The notes under the pieces are model-generated. The model ran no database searches, was not told the DNA's origin, and saw nothing but the letters and a program-made list of their open reading frames with translations. Shown here one piece after another: positions 7,887 through 18,400 of a stretch of 44,812 bases of DNA (position 1 is its first letter; the number at the start of each line of letters is the position of its first letter). Made by a program: the position numbers and the translations under genes. The DNA comes from CAZEAP01 sp964510315 (lineage in GTDB: Bacteria > Planctomycetota > Brocadiia > SM23-32). The stretch lies in NCBI GenBank assembly GCA_964510315.1, contig CAZEAP010000029.1, positions 1-44,812 on the forward strand, read 5' to 3'.

Positions 7887-7914
7887 CGGCCCCGGCCACG
7901 CCGGCCGGGGGCCG
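7887..7914 (+). repeat. GC hairpin in the leader of the GGDEF gene
   Basis: An 11-bp stem with one bulge and a 4-base loop (CGGCCCCGGCC ... GGCCGGGGGCCG) ends 27 bases before ATG 7942. It could modulate expression of the downstream gene; no T tract follows, so it is not a classical terminator. Confidence 0.4.
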
Positions 7915-7941
7915 CAGCGCCCGGCTCCAGGAGAAGCGCGC

Positions 7942-9282
7942 ATGAGTAAAGAGACAAAACAGAATGCCGATCGGCCCGAGTCCCGGCTGGAGACAGCGGC
8001 CGCGGAGACCGACCGACAAAGGGGCGCTGAGACGTCTCTGGAGCAGATCCGACGGATGTTCGAGGAGATGCTGGCGGCCGAGCCGCACGCCGTGATACTT
8101 TTCGAGGCCGAGACCCTCCGGGTGCGCGAGGCCAATGAAGCGGCTGCAAAACTCTATGGCTACAGCCGATCCGAACTGGAACAATTGTGCTTCACTGATT
8201 TGTCCGCTCGACCGGACCAAACCAGGGAGACGGTGCGTGAAGCCCTGGAGGCGCGGGGGCGGGTCAGCCGTGCGGATAAACACAAACGCAGCGACGGGGA
8301 GACCTTCCCGGTCGAGATGTCGCTGCGCGTCCTCGGCCCGGAGGGCGAGCCGAGGGCATGGGCAGTGGTAAGAAGCGTGGCGGAGAGCCGCTACACCCGG
8401 CAGGAACTCCTGCGCATCCGGGCGGCCATGAGCAGCGCCTCGGAGGCGGTGCTCATTGCCAATCTGGAGAATCGGGTCCTCTACGTCAACCAGGCGTTTG
8501 AAGACCTTTTCGCTTGTTCCAGGGAGCAGGCCGGGGAGCTGGAAGTGGGGGGCTTCTTCAGTAAGGCCCGGATGGCCGACAGGGTGTTGCAGGCGGCGCT
8601 GTCGGGTCGGAAATGGGAAGGGGAGGCGGACGTCACCGGCGCGGACGGCCGCACCTTCACGGCCCACGTGCGTGGTAGCCCGGTGATGAACGGGAGCGGT
8701 GAGACAATGGACGTCCTGCTGCTGTTCTCCGACATCACCGACCAGAAAGAGGCGCAGGAGCGGCTCATCTACGAGGCCACCCACGACGCGCTGACGGGGC
8801 TTCTCAACCGGCGCTACCTGATGGCCCGCCTCGACCAGTTCGTCTATTCCGCGCAGCGCTACCAGCACCCGCTCAGCGTCTGCCTCTGCGACGTGGACGG
8901 ATTTAAGCGAGTCAATGACACCTACGGGCACACCGTGGGTGACCGGGTGCTGAAGAGATACGCGCAGATCGTCTCCGATGACTCGCGCGCCAGCGAGATC
9001 GTAGGCCGCTACGGCGGCGACGAGTTGTGCGCTCTGCTTCCCTACACGCCGGCCTCTGCCGCCGCAAAATGGGCGGAGCGGATCCGAGGCGTCCTGGAGA
9101 GAACCAGGCTGGAAGGCGAAGAAGGGGAGGTCTTCTCGATCACCGCCACGTTCGGGATCGCTGAGTTCTCCTCGGAACTCTCCGAGAAGAAAGCCCTGCT
9201 GGTGGCGGTGGACCGCGCTCTCTACGCCGCCAAAGACGAGGGCGGGAACTGCGTCCGGATTTACTGTGGAAAGACGACCTGA
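7942..9282 (+). CDS. PAS-PAS-GGDEF protein (putative diguanylate cyclase)
   Basis: This 446-residue soluble signalling protein is predicted to make cyclic di-GMP. Two PAS domains occupy about residues 35-150 and 155-275 (AEPHAVILFEAETLRVREAN; VLIANLENRVLYVNQAFE). The GGDEF domain follows from ~285 (HDALTGLLNRRYL, CDVDGFKRVNDTYGH). The signature loop reads RYGGDEL at 356-362, so the canonical last Phe is Leu; the metal and substrate residues GGDE are kept. The inhibitory I-site RxxD upstream is RASE (RxxE), so product inhibition may be weakened. There is no membrane segment, hence a cytosolic ligand or redox sensor through PAS. AGGAG precedes ATG 7942 by about 9 bases. Confidence 0.9.
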   Translation: MSKETKQNADRPESRLETAAAETDRQRGAETSLEQIRRMFEEMLAAEPHAVILFEAETLRVREANEAAAKLYGYSRSELEQLCFTDLSARPDQTRETVREALEARGRVSRADKHKRSDGETFPVEMSLRVLGPEGEPRAWAVVRSVAESRYTRQELLRIRAAMSSASEAVLIANLENRVLYVNQAFEDLFACSREQAGELEVGGFFSKARMADRVLQAALSGRKWEGEADVTGADGRTFTAHVRGSPVMNGSGETMDVLLLFSDITDQKEAQERLIYEATHDALTGLLNRRYLMARLDQFVYSAQRYQHPLSVCLCDVDGFKRVNDTYGHTVGDRVLKRYAQIVSDDSRASEIVGRYGGDELCALLPYTPASAAAKWAERIRGVLERTRLEGEEGEVFSITATFGIAEFSSELSEKKALLVAVDRALYAAKDEGGNCVRIYCGKTT

Positions 9283-9316
9283 GGACCGGAGGACGACGAG
9301 GCCCCCCCAAAGAAGC

Positions 9317-9345
9317 TTGACGGGGCCCCGCCGAGGGTGTACAAA
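9317..9345 (+). promoter_or_regulatory. Probable promoter of the 9413 lipoprotein gene
   Basis: TTGACG (9317-9322) and TACAAA (9340-9345) separated by 17 bases; the start would be near 9352, giving a leader of about 60 bases. Confidence 0.5.
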
Positions 9346-9412
9346 CCGATGTGGCGCGCCGGCCTGCGACGGTCGGCTTAACGACATTATGGCTGAGCCA
9401 AGGGAGCAGGCA

Positions 9413-10147
9413 ATGGGCAGGAGAAGAGCTGTTCTACGCGCTGTGCTCGTCTGCGTTGCGCTGGGGACCCTGATGGTGGGTTTCAGCGGATGTGGATACG
9501 CCAGGAACGTGCGGGACGACCTGATGGACTGCGGCACCTTAGCGGTGGGCGTGGTGCCCCCGGTTGTGCCGGGAGACGACACCACCGTCGTCGGGCCACT
9601 GCCGCCCGCTATCGGGGCTTACGCGGAAATGACGGAGTTCTTTCATCTCGGCGCCCTGTTCAAGGCCACCGGAGACCTGGAGTGGGACCGCCGGGGCCTG
9701 TCGGCCACCGTGGATGTCCGGCGGAAGCTCGGCATAGGTCCGTTCCACGACGTCTACATCCAGCAGACCCCTGCGCTGGCCAACCCCTATAAGGAGACCG
9801 GCAACCAGATGGACGGCTGGCGCCGGCACATGGCCGATTTGGAGGATCCCCTGTTCAACAGTCCGGCCAAGGTGCTGATCTTCGAACCCGAGGATGTCAG
9901 CCTGGCCTCCGGCTACGGGGAAGAGCAGTTTACGTGGAAGGCACTGCCGTGGATGTCGAAGGGCTGGCAGGACTGGGAGACTTTCAGCCTGGAGGTGGCC
10001 GTGCCGGAGCCGTTCATCCTCCACAGCGGGCTCTACTTGCGGGCGGGGGTGGACCCTTCGCAGGTCTTTGACCTGGTGTTGTCGGTGTTCGGGGTGGACT
10101 TCTACCAGGACGCCGCTTACAACGCGGAGGGCACCCTGAAGTATTGA
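9413..10147 (+). CDS. Uncharacterised exoprotein lipoprotein
   Basis: A 244-residue protein with an RRR start, a hydrophobic segment and the lipobox FSGC, so it is probably anchored to an envelope membrane. The body is without recognised domains; it contains an internal glycine/alanine-rich hydrophobic section (GTLAVGVVPPVV, AIGAYAEMTEFFHLGALF) and the C-terminal half is rich in Trp/Tyr. ATG 9413 was preferred over ATG 9389 because GGGAGCAGG precedes it and the signal peptide begins there. It has its own upstream promoter and ends at a strong intrinsic terminator, so it is monocistronic. I do not recognise the family. Confidence 0.75.
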   Translation: MGRRRAVLRAVLVCVALGTLMVGFSGCGYARNVRDDLMDCGTLAVGVVPPVVPGDDTTVVGPLPPAIGAYAEMTEFFHLGALFKATGDLEWDRRGLSATVDVRRKLGIGPFHDVYIQQTPALANPYKETGNQMDGWRRHMADLEDPLFNSPAKVLIFEPEDVSLASGYGEEQFTWKALPWMSKGWQDWETFSLEVAVPEPFILHSGLYLRAGVDPSQVFDLVLSVFGVDFYQDAAYNAEGTLKY

Positions 10148-10207
10148 GGCTGGGCGGTTCTGCGCTCACCTGCGGCGTGACCGAGCGCAGTTCTTCAACA
10201 GGTTGCT

Positions 10208-10250
10208 ATGGAGGCTGCCTGAGGCGTGGCAGCCTCCATTTCTTTGCGTT
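10208..10250 (+). terminator. Intrinsic terminator after the lipoprotein gene
   Basis: A perfect 12-bp stem (ATGGAGGCTGCC, loop of 8, GGCAGCCTCCAT) is followed by TTCTTTGCGTTTT. It lies 60 bases after the stop at 10147 and before the MATE start at 10280. Confidence 0.85.
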
Positions 10251-10279
10251 TTGACGCTGCTTCCCGAGTCCCCGCGAAC

Positions 10280-11719
10280 ATGGCGACACAGCCTGCACAG
10301 TATGCGGCGAAGACCGACCTGACCTCCGGCCGCCTCTCGTGGAACCTGTTCCGCCTGGCCGCGCCCATGGCCGCCCACAGCTTCCTGCACGGGTTCTATT
10401 CGCTGGCGGACGCCTTCTGGTTGGGTCATTGGAGCAAGACGGCTCTGGCCGCTCAGGCTGTCTGCTGGCCGTTTTTCATGCTGGTCTGGGCGCTGGCCAT
10501 CAGCTTCGGCACCTCGGCCACCGCCCTGATATCGCAGTTGACCGGGGCCGGCCGCCACCGGGACAGCGAGCGCGCCTCCGGCCAGACGATGATGCTCCTG
10601 ACGGTGATGGCGCTCTTCCTGGTGGTGCCCATCCTGCTTTTCTCCCGGCCTCTGCTGCGACTGGTCCAGGTGCCGGGCGAGGCGGTCGAACAGGCCAACA
10701 TCTACCTGCACATCTCCATGCTGGCCTTCCCGGTCATTGGCTTCAACGTGGCATACGCCGCCACGCTGCGGGCACGCGGCAACGCCGTAACCGTCCTGTT
10801 GATCGGCCTGGCGGGCAACCTCGTGAACATCGCTCTGGACCCGCTGCTGATCTTCGGGGTGGGGTTCCTGCCCACTCTCGGCACCGGGGGTGCGGCCTCG
10901 GCCAGTCTTGTCGCCCGGGTGGTGGAGGCCCTGGTGTGCTACGCTTTCCTGCGGCGGGGGCACTCGGGCCTGAACATCGCCCTGAGCGACCTGATGCCCA
11001 ACTGGCGGATGCTGCGGAAGATGTTCGCCGTGGCCCTGCCACTGACGGTCCACCGGAGCAGCGATTCGATCGGCTTCATGGTCTTCCAGACGATGATCAA
11101 CACCCTGGGCACGACGGTCATCGGGGCGGTCACCGTGGGGTTCCGCATCACCCACTTTTTCAACCTGCCGGCGCACGCCATGTCCCTTGCGGCCGCTCCC
11201 GTGGTGGGTCAGGCGCTGGGGGCGGGGAAGAAGGACCTGGCCCGCCGGGCCGTGCGTTTCAGCGCCGTCCTGGTGGCCGTTGTGATGTTCGTGCCGCTGC
11301 TGGTCCTGGTGGGCTACGGGAAGTCCATTGCGCGCCTGTTCATCCAGGACCCGGCGGTGGTGGCTGAGGCGGGCAAGTTTTTCCTGGTGGTGCCGGCCAG
11401 CTCCTATTTCTTCGGGGTGCTGATGGTGCTTCTGGCGGCCTACTTCGGCTCCGGCCATACCATGCCCGCGATGGTAGTCGGCATAATCCGCCTATGGGTG
11501 CTGAGGGTGCCGCTCGCTTACCTGCTGGCCTTCATCTTTGACTGGGGGAGCATGGGGATCTACGTGGCCATGGTGGTGGGGAACGTGTGCTGCGCGCTGC
11601 TGGCCCTCGGGCTGTTCCTGCGCGGAGGCTGGGCCTCCGCCGTGGTCGAGCAGATCGAATCCGAGGAGGAGGGCGAAGCCGCTTCGGCCGACGAACAACA
11701 GGCGGCCTCCACGGAATGA
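10280..11719 (+). CDS. MATE-family multidrug/metabolite exporter
   Basis: This 479-residue inner-membrane antiporter exports cationic drugs or metabolites using Na+ or H+. The pattern is that of MATE proteins: two six-helix halves, with the N-half reading LFRLAAPMAAHSFLHGFYSLADAFWLG and the C-half FAVALPLTVHRSSDSIGFMVFQTMIN. Strong hydrophobic segments of about 20 residues recur throughout. The last 30 residues are an acidic, Glu/Ala-rich cytosolic tail (ESEEEGEAASADEQQAAS). ATG 10280 was chosen because the frame further upstream would run through the terminator hairpin. The Shine-Dalgarno is weak. Substrate unknown. Confidence 0.9.
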   Translation: MATQPAQYAAKTDLTSGRLSWNLFRLAAPMAAHSFLHGFYSLADAFWLGHWSKTALAAQAVCWPFFMLVWALAISFGTSATALISQLTGAGRHRDSERASGQTMMLLTVMALFLVVPILLFSRPLLRLVQVPGEAVEQANIYLHISMLAFPVIGFNVAYAATLRARGNAVTVLLIGLAGNLVNIALDPLLIFGVGFLPTLGTGGAASASLVARVVEALVCYAFLRRGHSGLNIALSDLMPNWRMLRKMFAVALPLTVHRSSDSIGFMVFQTMINTLGTTVIGAVTVGFRITHFFNLPAHAMSLAAAPVVGQALGAGKKDLARRAVRFSAVLVAVVMFVPLLVLVGYGKSIARLFIQDPAVVAEAGKFFLVVPASSYFFGVLMVLLAAYFGSGHTMPAMVVGIIRLWVLRVPLAYLLAFIFDWGSMGIYVAMVVGNVCCALLALGLFLRGGWASAVVEQIESEEEGEAASADEQQAASTE

Positions 11720-11965
11720 CCCGTTGTCGCAACCCTGCGCCGCGGGGACCTTTCGTACGCGTTCAGCGTTCACGCCCCGCAGCTTTGAGTCGACCGACCC
11801 TGCTGCGTACCGCACAGTAAAGCCTTGCAGGGATGCCCGCGCCACAGGCCGCTACAAACGGGCGGAGGGAACGAAACGGCAGCCCGCCGAGTGAACGTTG
11901 AACGGGTGCGACGTTTCACAGCCGGTGGGCCGGGGTGGAGGGGACGGCTCGGGAGCGGTGGGGTA

Positions 11966-13345
11966 TCAGAACAGCACGGGGCCGCCGGGGCGCTGCTGGT
12001 CGGCCTCCCTCAGGCGGGGCATGGCGTCCTCTATCAGGTCGGCAACCCGCTCGTCTTCGGCGAGAAGCTCCAGCGTGTGGATAACGTACTTCTGCATGAA
12101 TTCGTCGGGGTCTTCGGCCCGGTGCAAATCGTAGCGTGATTTGTTCTTGACGTAGTCCATGCCTATTCTTATCAGCAGTTTGGTGCACTCCTGCATGCGC
12201 CGGTCGTTCGCCGCCCGCATGATCCTCTCGTGCTCTTCCCTGGTGAGGCGGACGGTTTCGACGGCCATCACGGGATTTATCCTCGTCCTGGAGGCAAAGC
12301 GGGAGATGAAACGGGCGCCGAAGTAATTGTGGCGCAGCATCCACAGCCCATCGGAGATGTTCTCCCGGACTTTGTCGAAGCGGTCCCCCAACAGCGTGAT
12401 AAACTGGTAGATGTGGGGATGGTCCAGGAAGATGTCCTGCTCCAGTATCTCACCCAGCATGATGGTGGAAGTTTTGGACAGCAGTTCCATCCCCTGTCGA
12501 TAGAGACCTTCCCAATGATCCGCGCGCCTGGCGCAAAGTTCCGCGCCCTCCGGGCTCAGGGAGGTCTTCTCGCCTTCGAGCATTTTCTGGAATGCTCCCG
12601 CGGCCTCTCTTTGGACGGCTTTCGCACTGGTGGACCACTTTTCCATAAGCGCCAGAAGTGCCGCCGCATCCTCCGCGACGAACTGCTTTTTCTCGTATTT
12701 TGCCAGCAGTGATTGCACGCGTCGTTTCTCCACGCCCGTCGGCTGGGTCTCTGCGCCCTTCACCAGCCAGTCCATCACTTCGGTGATGCGTCTCTGGGCG
12801 TACGTCATTTCCGGGTCCCCTCGACGTTCCTGCACCATCTCTCGGAGGATGTCGATCGTTTGTTCGTCGAGGGCTGCTGCGTCGACCCTCCCTTCCTCAC
12901 CCATGGCGGCGGCAACTTTGCGGAGAGCGTTTCTTCTGGTGGAGATGGTTCCCCATTCGATGGCCCTTCGCAGGGCCAGGGCCCGGGCCATTCGTGGGTC
13001 GGTGACTTCGTCGCGCACCAGTTCCTGGTTGCAGTAGAGGAAGGAGTCCCGGGGGTGGCGTTTCAACGTCCGAAGCGCCTCCTGCGCCGGCCCGCTCTCC
13101 AGGCTGGAGGGGTGCCTCTCCAGGCCTCCGACGATGGTCTCGACGGCGCCTGTGACGCGGCGCTGGACGATGAAGGAGTGGCTGACGTAGGCGACGGCGG
13201 CCAGGCAGAGGGCTCCGAAACTCAGGTAGAAAACCACCTTGAACCATCGCGGCACCAGCGGGCCGGTCGCCCGCTCTCGCATGGCCGGAGCTTCTTGTTG
13301 CTCTTCGAGCTCTTCCCGCTCTTGTGTTTCGTTCGCTTCGCTCAT
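11966..13345 (-). CDS. Uncharacterised single-helix membrane protein (third gene of the pseudo-M28/OPT operon)
   Basis: A 459-residue protein with an acidic N-terminal tail of ~30 residues (ETQEREELEEQQEAP), one transmembrane helix at about 36-56 (KVVFYLSFGALCLAAVAYVS) and a long, charged, helix-rich outer domain of some 400 residues. I see no catalytic motif. The helical repeats near residues 75-250 have a HEAT-like feel but are not regular enough to claim. It starts 16 bases after the OPT-like gene stops, so it belongs to the same transcript. There is no clear Shine-Dalgarno; translation may be coupled. Its conserved partners make a structural role in the complex likely, but that is inference. 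Confidence 0.7.
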   Translation of the reverse strand: MSEANETQEREELEEQQEAPAMRERATGPLVPRWFKVVFYLSFGALCLAAVAYVSHSFIVQRRVTGAVETIVGGLERHPSSLESGPAQEALRTLKRHPRDSFLYCNQELVRDEVTDPRMARALALRRAIEWGTISTRRNALRKVAAAMGEEGRVDAAALDEQTIDILREMVQERRGDPEMTYAQRRITEVMDWLVKGAETQPTGVEKRRVQSLLAKYEKKQFVAEDAAALLALMEKWSTSAKAVQREAAGAFQKMLEGEKTSLSPEGAELCARRADHWEGLYRQGMELLSKTSTIMLGEILEQDIFLDHPHIYQFITLLGDRFDKVRENISDGLWMLRHNYFGARFISRFASRTRINPVMAVETVRLTREEHERIMRAANDRRMQECTKLLIRIGMDYVKNKSRYDLHRAEDPDEFMQKYVIHTLELLAEDERVADLIEDAMPRLREADQQRPGGPVLF

Positions 13346-13361
13346 CGGAAAAGACGCACCG

Positions 13362-15320
13362 TCAGAACGGAACCATGGTGACAGCCTTGGCGATCAGGCG
13401 CACGGCGATAGACCCCATACCCACAAGACCCATGCCGCACGCGAATCCGGCCGACAGGATCGGGGTGTACTCCGACCACCGCTCCCTTCCGAAAACCCTG
13501 GCGAAGTAGTATCGGCCCAGCACAGCCCCGAAGAACATGGGGAACCACATGGCAGGGTCACCCACGACGCCGGTGATCGAACCGTAAACGAACAGGGTGG
13601 GGGCGCCGACCAGACGCAGTATGGGATACAGGATCAGTCCGTAGCCGGCTCCGGCGCCGATGAAGCGCCATTTTATGGCCTTCAGGAAGAAGGCGTTCCC
13701 CGTGGTGGTCGCCGTCATCCAGAAGGCCCTCACTGTGGCGTTGCGCGGCCAAAAACGCATCGCGTAGGGGTAGTCTTCCGGAATGTCGCTGATTCGGTAG
13801 AGGAACGACCAGAAAAGAAGGCTTGTTGCGACGGCCAGAGGCAGCAGGAACACCTGCGCCTTGAAAATACTGGTGAATTTAGTGCCCGTCAGCTCGACCT
13901 CCCGGAAGTGCGCCGCGCCCTGGCCGGCGTCGCCCATGGGCACGGGCGCGAACCAGATGTCCACTCCTTTGTAACCGCTGAGCACGAAGGCGGCCTCCCG
14001 CACGTAGGGTATGCCCACGCGGTGGCCGGTCAGCCCGTTCAGTCGGGCGCTGACGTAGGACATGAACGGGGTGTAAAGGAACCCGAACCCGGCCAGTATC
14101 CATATCGGGAATTTAGGCACCAGGATGTGGCACAGCAGTATCATCCAGGAGGTCTTGGTGAAGTAGAACAGCAGCGCCACCGCCACCGGCACGTCGCCCC
14201 GGCCCTTGGGCGGGGCCATGGCGTGGGCCACGAAGAAGGAACGCTCCTTTTGCGCCCGCCAGGCCCGGCTGACCGCCGTGTATATGCCCAGGACGGCCAC
14301 GGCGACGGCCGTGCCGATCTTGAAACTCAGCCAGAAGTCGAACTGATTGGCCAGCCCGGTCTCGATGTAGTCCATCCCCGGCTCCCACATCCCCAGGACG
14401 CCCGTGCGGTACAGGATGGGGTTCAGGACCAGCCGGCCCAGCACCCCCGCGGTGAACTGCCCCATCACCACCCAGAAGGGCAGCACGAACCCCCACAGCA
14501 CGCCGCCCAGGTTGGTGCTGATCGCCAGGGGCACGGCGCGGAAGTAGCCGATGTTCTGCAGGCTCTTGGTAAAGTCGTAGAACGGCACCTGGATTAGATA
14601 CAGGGAGCGGCGCAGAAATACCCCGCTCAGCACGGGCACGGCCACGTAGATCAGACCGAAACCCACCCCCAGGGTGCTGCCCACCGAGAAGCAGCGCCAC
14701 CGCCAGGTCTCCTCGTCGCTCTCTGCCAGCGCCGTCACGCCCTTGGCCCGGATGGGCGCGAGGGGATAGGGCAATTTCTCCACGTCGCTGGTCAGGCGGA
14801 AAAGCGCGTAGCCGAGGCTGAAGAAACTGAGCCGTCTCCACAGGATCAGGAAGCCCATCAGCGCCAGGTAGGGCCACCAGTCCCGGTGCAGCAGGCTCCG
14901 GACGGCGTATGCCTCACTGCCCGGCGGGGGTGCCCGCCAGAAGGGTATCTGGCTGGCGATCTCGAACTGCGCGGCGGCGTCGCTCCGCACGAAGTACTGC
15001 ATCCAGATGAACGTCATGCCCTGGCGCATGACCGCCGCGCCGAGTATGCCCCAGGTGACGCTCCAGATAACGAACATTTCCTGGCGCGACAGGGTGGTGC
15101 GACAGCGTTTGGCGATCTCCAGGAAGATGATCAGGGTGACCCAGACGGCCGGCGTCCCCAGCCGCTGCCCCAGCATCAGCCACATGAACATCGAGCCGGG
15201 CATGACGACGAATGCGACGAACAGCCCGGCCAGGATGGCCTTGATGCCGAACCCATCGGCAAACTCGGTGGGCTCGCCCTGCTCTTCGCGTATCCTTAGA
15301 TAATCTTCCTCTTCGCCCAT
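13362..15320 (-). CDS. OPT-superfamily-like integral membrane protein (DUF6784/DUF6785 type)
   Basis: A 652-residue polytopic membrane protein with about 14-16 hydrophobic helices (for example AILAGLFVAFVVMPGSMFMWLMLG and LGGVLWGFVLPFWVVMGQF). The layout and glycine-rich helices recall oligopeptide/metal OPT transporters, and the sequence looks like the proteins annotated as peptide transporters of the DUF6784/6785 families in Planctomycetota and Armatimonadota. That family naming is from memory, without a profile search. It has no ATP-binding domain. It lies between the pseudo-M28/FtsX gene and the one-helix protein gene, with 16 bases to the next gene. Transport of peptides or another small solute is inferred from the fold only. 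Confidence 0.7.
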   Translation of the reverse strand: MGEEEDYLRIREEQGEPTEFADGFGIKAILAGLFVAFVVMPGSMFMWLMLGQRLGTPAVWVTLIIFLEIAKRCRTTLSRQEMFVIWSVTWGILGAAVMRQGMTFIWMQYFVRSDAAAQFEIASQIPFWRAPPPGSEAYAVRSLLHRDWWPYLALMGFLILWRRLSFFSLGYALFRLTSDVEKLPYPLAPIRAKGVTALAESDEETWRWRCFSVGSTLGVGFGLIYVAVPVLSGVFLRRSLYLIQVPFYDFTKSLQNIGYFRAVPLAISTNLGGVLWGFVLPFWVVMGQFTAGVLGRLVLNPILYRTGVLGMWEPGMDYIETGLANQFDFWLSFKIGTAVAVAVLGIYTAVSRAWRAQKERSFFVAHAMAPPKGRGDVPVAVALLFYFTKTSWMILLCHILVPKFPIWILAGFGFLYTPFMSYVSARLNGLTGHRVGIPYVREAAFVLSGYKGVDIWFAPVPMGDAGQGAAHFREVELTGTKFTSIFKAQVFLLPLAVATSLLFWSFLYRISDIPEDYPYAMRFWPRNATVRAFWMTATTTGNAFFLKAIKWRFIGAGAGYGLILYPILRLVGAPTLFVYGSITGVVGDPAMWFPMFFGAVLGRYYFARVFGRERWSEYTPILSAGFACGMGLVGMGSIAVRLIAKAVTMVPF

Positions 15321-15463
15321 GTGCGGAAGCCGCTTTTTGGTGGCGCCTCACGGGTTTACCTGCGGCCCGTTCGGCGAGATGCGCCCAATGACTGCCGAGA
15401 CCGCCTTGAGATGTTGCCGTTCACCGGGAGCGTCAGTCGGGCTTCCGGCTCAGCGCGAAGCCG

Positions 15464-18400
15464 TTACTCAGCGGCGGCGACAGCCCTTTGCTCCAGCAGT
15501 TCCTCTCCTTCTTCGGTCAGCCGTTTTTTGGCCTTCGCGGTCACGAGCCGCCAGATCAGAAGCTGCTTGCGCAGATCCTTCAGGAAGCCCAGGTTCATCC
15601 GATGCCAGGTCTGAAACTCTCCGCTTTTGCGGGTGATGGTGAAGAAAAGGTAGCTGATGTCTCCTTCCTCTGGATCCGGAATGGAGGCTATCTTTACACG
15701 CTGACTCACACCCATGTCAAGCGGGGCGACCCAGACGTCGGACTCCAGGCAGATTACTTCCCTGCCCTCCTCCATCTCGGAGTAAAACTCTATGTTGTCC
15801 GCCGTGAAGCTGCCCACGGCGTCCTCGTCGTTGCTCTCGAAATACTCCCTCAGGTAGGACATCACCCCGAGGGCTTCCTTGGAGCTAACCGTGAAGGGGA
15901 ACCATATCTCCCACACGTCGCTCTCCGGCTTGGGGATGCTTATCTTGCGTGTTTCGTCCGGCACACTCAGCTTGCCGGCCATCCTCGCCGGATAGGCGGT
16001 GGAGGCCAGCACCACGATCACCACGAGCACGGCCGACCAGACGGCGCTGATGCTGGAGTAGTTCAGCGAGATGCCCTCCATCAGGAACGGCAACTGCACC
16101 AGCACCTTGCTGACGATCTGGCCGAAGATGTAGCCGAGCATGGCGCCCATCACCGCGAAGACGCAGCTCTCGGCGAAGAACAGGGCGCCGATGTGCATCG
16201 GCGCCAGTCCCACCGAGGCGTAGGTCCGGATCTCGGTGATCCGTTCGTAAACCGCCCCGAGCATGGTGTTGAACACGATGAGGGCGGCGATGATGATGGG
16301 GACCAGCAGGCCCTTGATCCCTCCCATGCTCAGCCGGCTGCGGGTGGCCACGCGGTGGACCAGGGCCGGCCCGTCGGGCGTTTCGCTGTAGCCGGCGTAG
16401 AGGGCCAGGTTTACACGCCCCAGCAGGCGCTGAAGCACCTGCCGGAACGGCTGGAGCACCTTCTCGGCTGCGGTGGCCTGCCCGGGTCCTGCCGCGATGG
16501 AGCGGATCGTCCCGCCCAGCCGCAGGTTCAGCTCGTTGGGCACCACCAGCACCCGGTCCGGCTCCATGTGGATGTACTGCTCTTCCTCTTCCTGCTTGGC
16601 GGACTTTTTGTGCACGAACGTTTCCACGTCCACCTCGCCGGTGGCGGTCAGGGCCAGTCCTCCACCGGCCTGCCCCCCCGCTCCGGCGCCGCCCTGCTTG
16701 AACTGCTGGGCCACGAAGTCAACGGGGGTGATCTCCTCCCCGTCCATGTCCTCGAATTTGAACAGTTCCTCACTGTTGAGGATGCCGATTACCCTCAGCT
16801 CCCGGCCCAGCACTCTGATCTTGGTCTTGCCCAGCTCGCCGGTTTCCACCCGCAGGCCCTCTTTCATCCGGGACGGCAGGATGCAGACGAACGGCCAATC
16901 GGGGGCGGAGGAGTCGAACCATTGTCCCCGAAGGTACTTCTCCTCGTTGATGCTGGAGAAGTATTTCTCCGAGGGGCTGAGCCCCAGGATGGAACTGGCG
17001 ACGGCCTTTCCCCGCCGGCCGTCGGCGCGGACGATCCCCAACTGGAGTTCCTCGGATTTCTTCCGGTTCACGAACCAGCTCCGCTGAGCGGTCCGCATGC
17101 CCTGCACCTCGAAAAACTGCAGCATGTCGTAGACGACGAACTCCGAGAGCGGTCCCCAGCCGAGACCACGCAACAGGACCCCTTCGTAGGGGGCCCGCCG
17201 GCTGGAGGTGTACTCCAGCATCCGCGCCGGCATGGTCTCGAAGCTGGTGAAGGACAGTATGGTGAAGGTCAACAGTATCAGGGTGACCGCCGTCAGTCCG
17301 GTGCGCACTTTGCGCTTGCGCATGTTGGAGATGCCCAGGACGAAGGCGGCCAGAGTGGCGCTGGCCCGCGCCACGTCGGCGCGGTGAATCATGTCCACCT
17401 TCTGACGGATCCTCTCCATCACCACGCTGAACTTGCCGAGCAGGTACCAGATCGTGCCCACCGCGGCCACCAGCATGAAGAAGCCGTCCAGGATCACAAG
17501 GGGGGTGCGAGAGAGCTGGAAGGCCGGATGCACAAGCCGCAGCACCAGGTAGGAAAGGGCGAAGAGTCCGGCGACGGCGGCCAGCTTTTGCCGGATGTCA
17601 ACGAAGTTGATCAGCAGCCTTTCGGCGAACAGCACGAAGGGCAGCAGAAGCGCGAAGTAGAAGATCACGCCCTTGACCACGTCTGTGGCGGTGTCCCTCA
17701 CGTCCGGATAGACCCGGTTCTCCAGGCCCCACGCCATGCGGGTGTGGTAGTAGAACTCGTCGAAGCGCAGGTTCTGGAGCGCCCTCTCTGCGGCCCCGAT
17801 GTGGGTTCCGGCCTGCTCGAACAGCTCCCAGACGGGCTTTTTGGAGACGCCGCTCTCCTTCAGGCGGCCCAGGCGATGGCCGTCCAGCCCGTGCATGTCC
17901 TTTACCACGTGGAAGCCGGTGCGGTAGATGAAGTTCTCCGCTTCGTCGGTTCGATAGCCCAGCCCGGTCTGTTCTTTTTTCTCCTCGGTGGTATCCGGCT
18001 GCCTCTCAAAGTTCAGCAGCAGACCCTCGTAGCCGACTTCGGTGGCGGCCAGCAGGAACTTCACGTTGTGGTCCCGCTCGGTGAAGAACACGGCGCAGGG
18101 CTTGCTGTACTGGTCTGAGGCAGACTCCTGGCCCACGTAGCTGACCACGTACTGCAGCTCGCTGTTGGACTCGCCGCGCCGGGCTGTGCTCTGCCCGAGG
18201 GTGCGGAGGGAGAGGGGGTCGGTCAAGTCGAATATCGTCGTGCAGACGGCACGGAAGAAGTTGGCCCGAACGTCGGTCTCCCGCTCGACCCATTCGCTCA
18301 CCCGGGGCCGGTCGGTGGCTTTCACCAGAGTGGATTCGGCCACCTTGGAGACCACCCCGTTCTTCGGGGAGAGCAGGAACCCGTCCACGCGGAACTGTTT

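Noticed and set aside
6700..9585. A 961-codon frame on the minus strand extending the dehydrogenase across the GGDEF gene
   Set aside because: Homology is confined to 6700-7734; the remainder is the antisense of a well-supported GGDEF gene with normal codon pattern on the other strand.
15488..18118. An 876-codon plus-strand frame
   Set aside because: Antisense to the pseudo-M28/FtsX gene; low-complexity His/Gly/Asp-rich translation and no motif.
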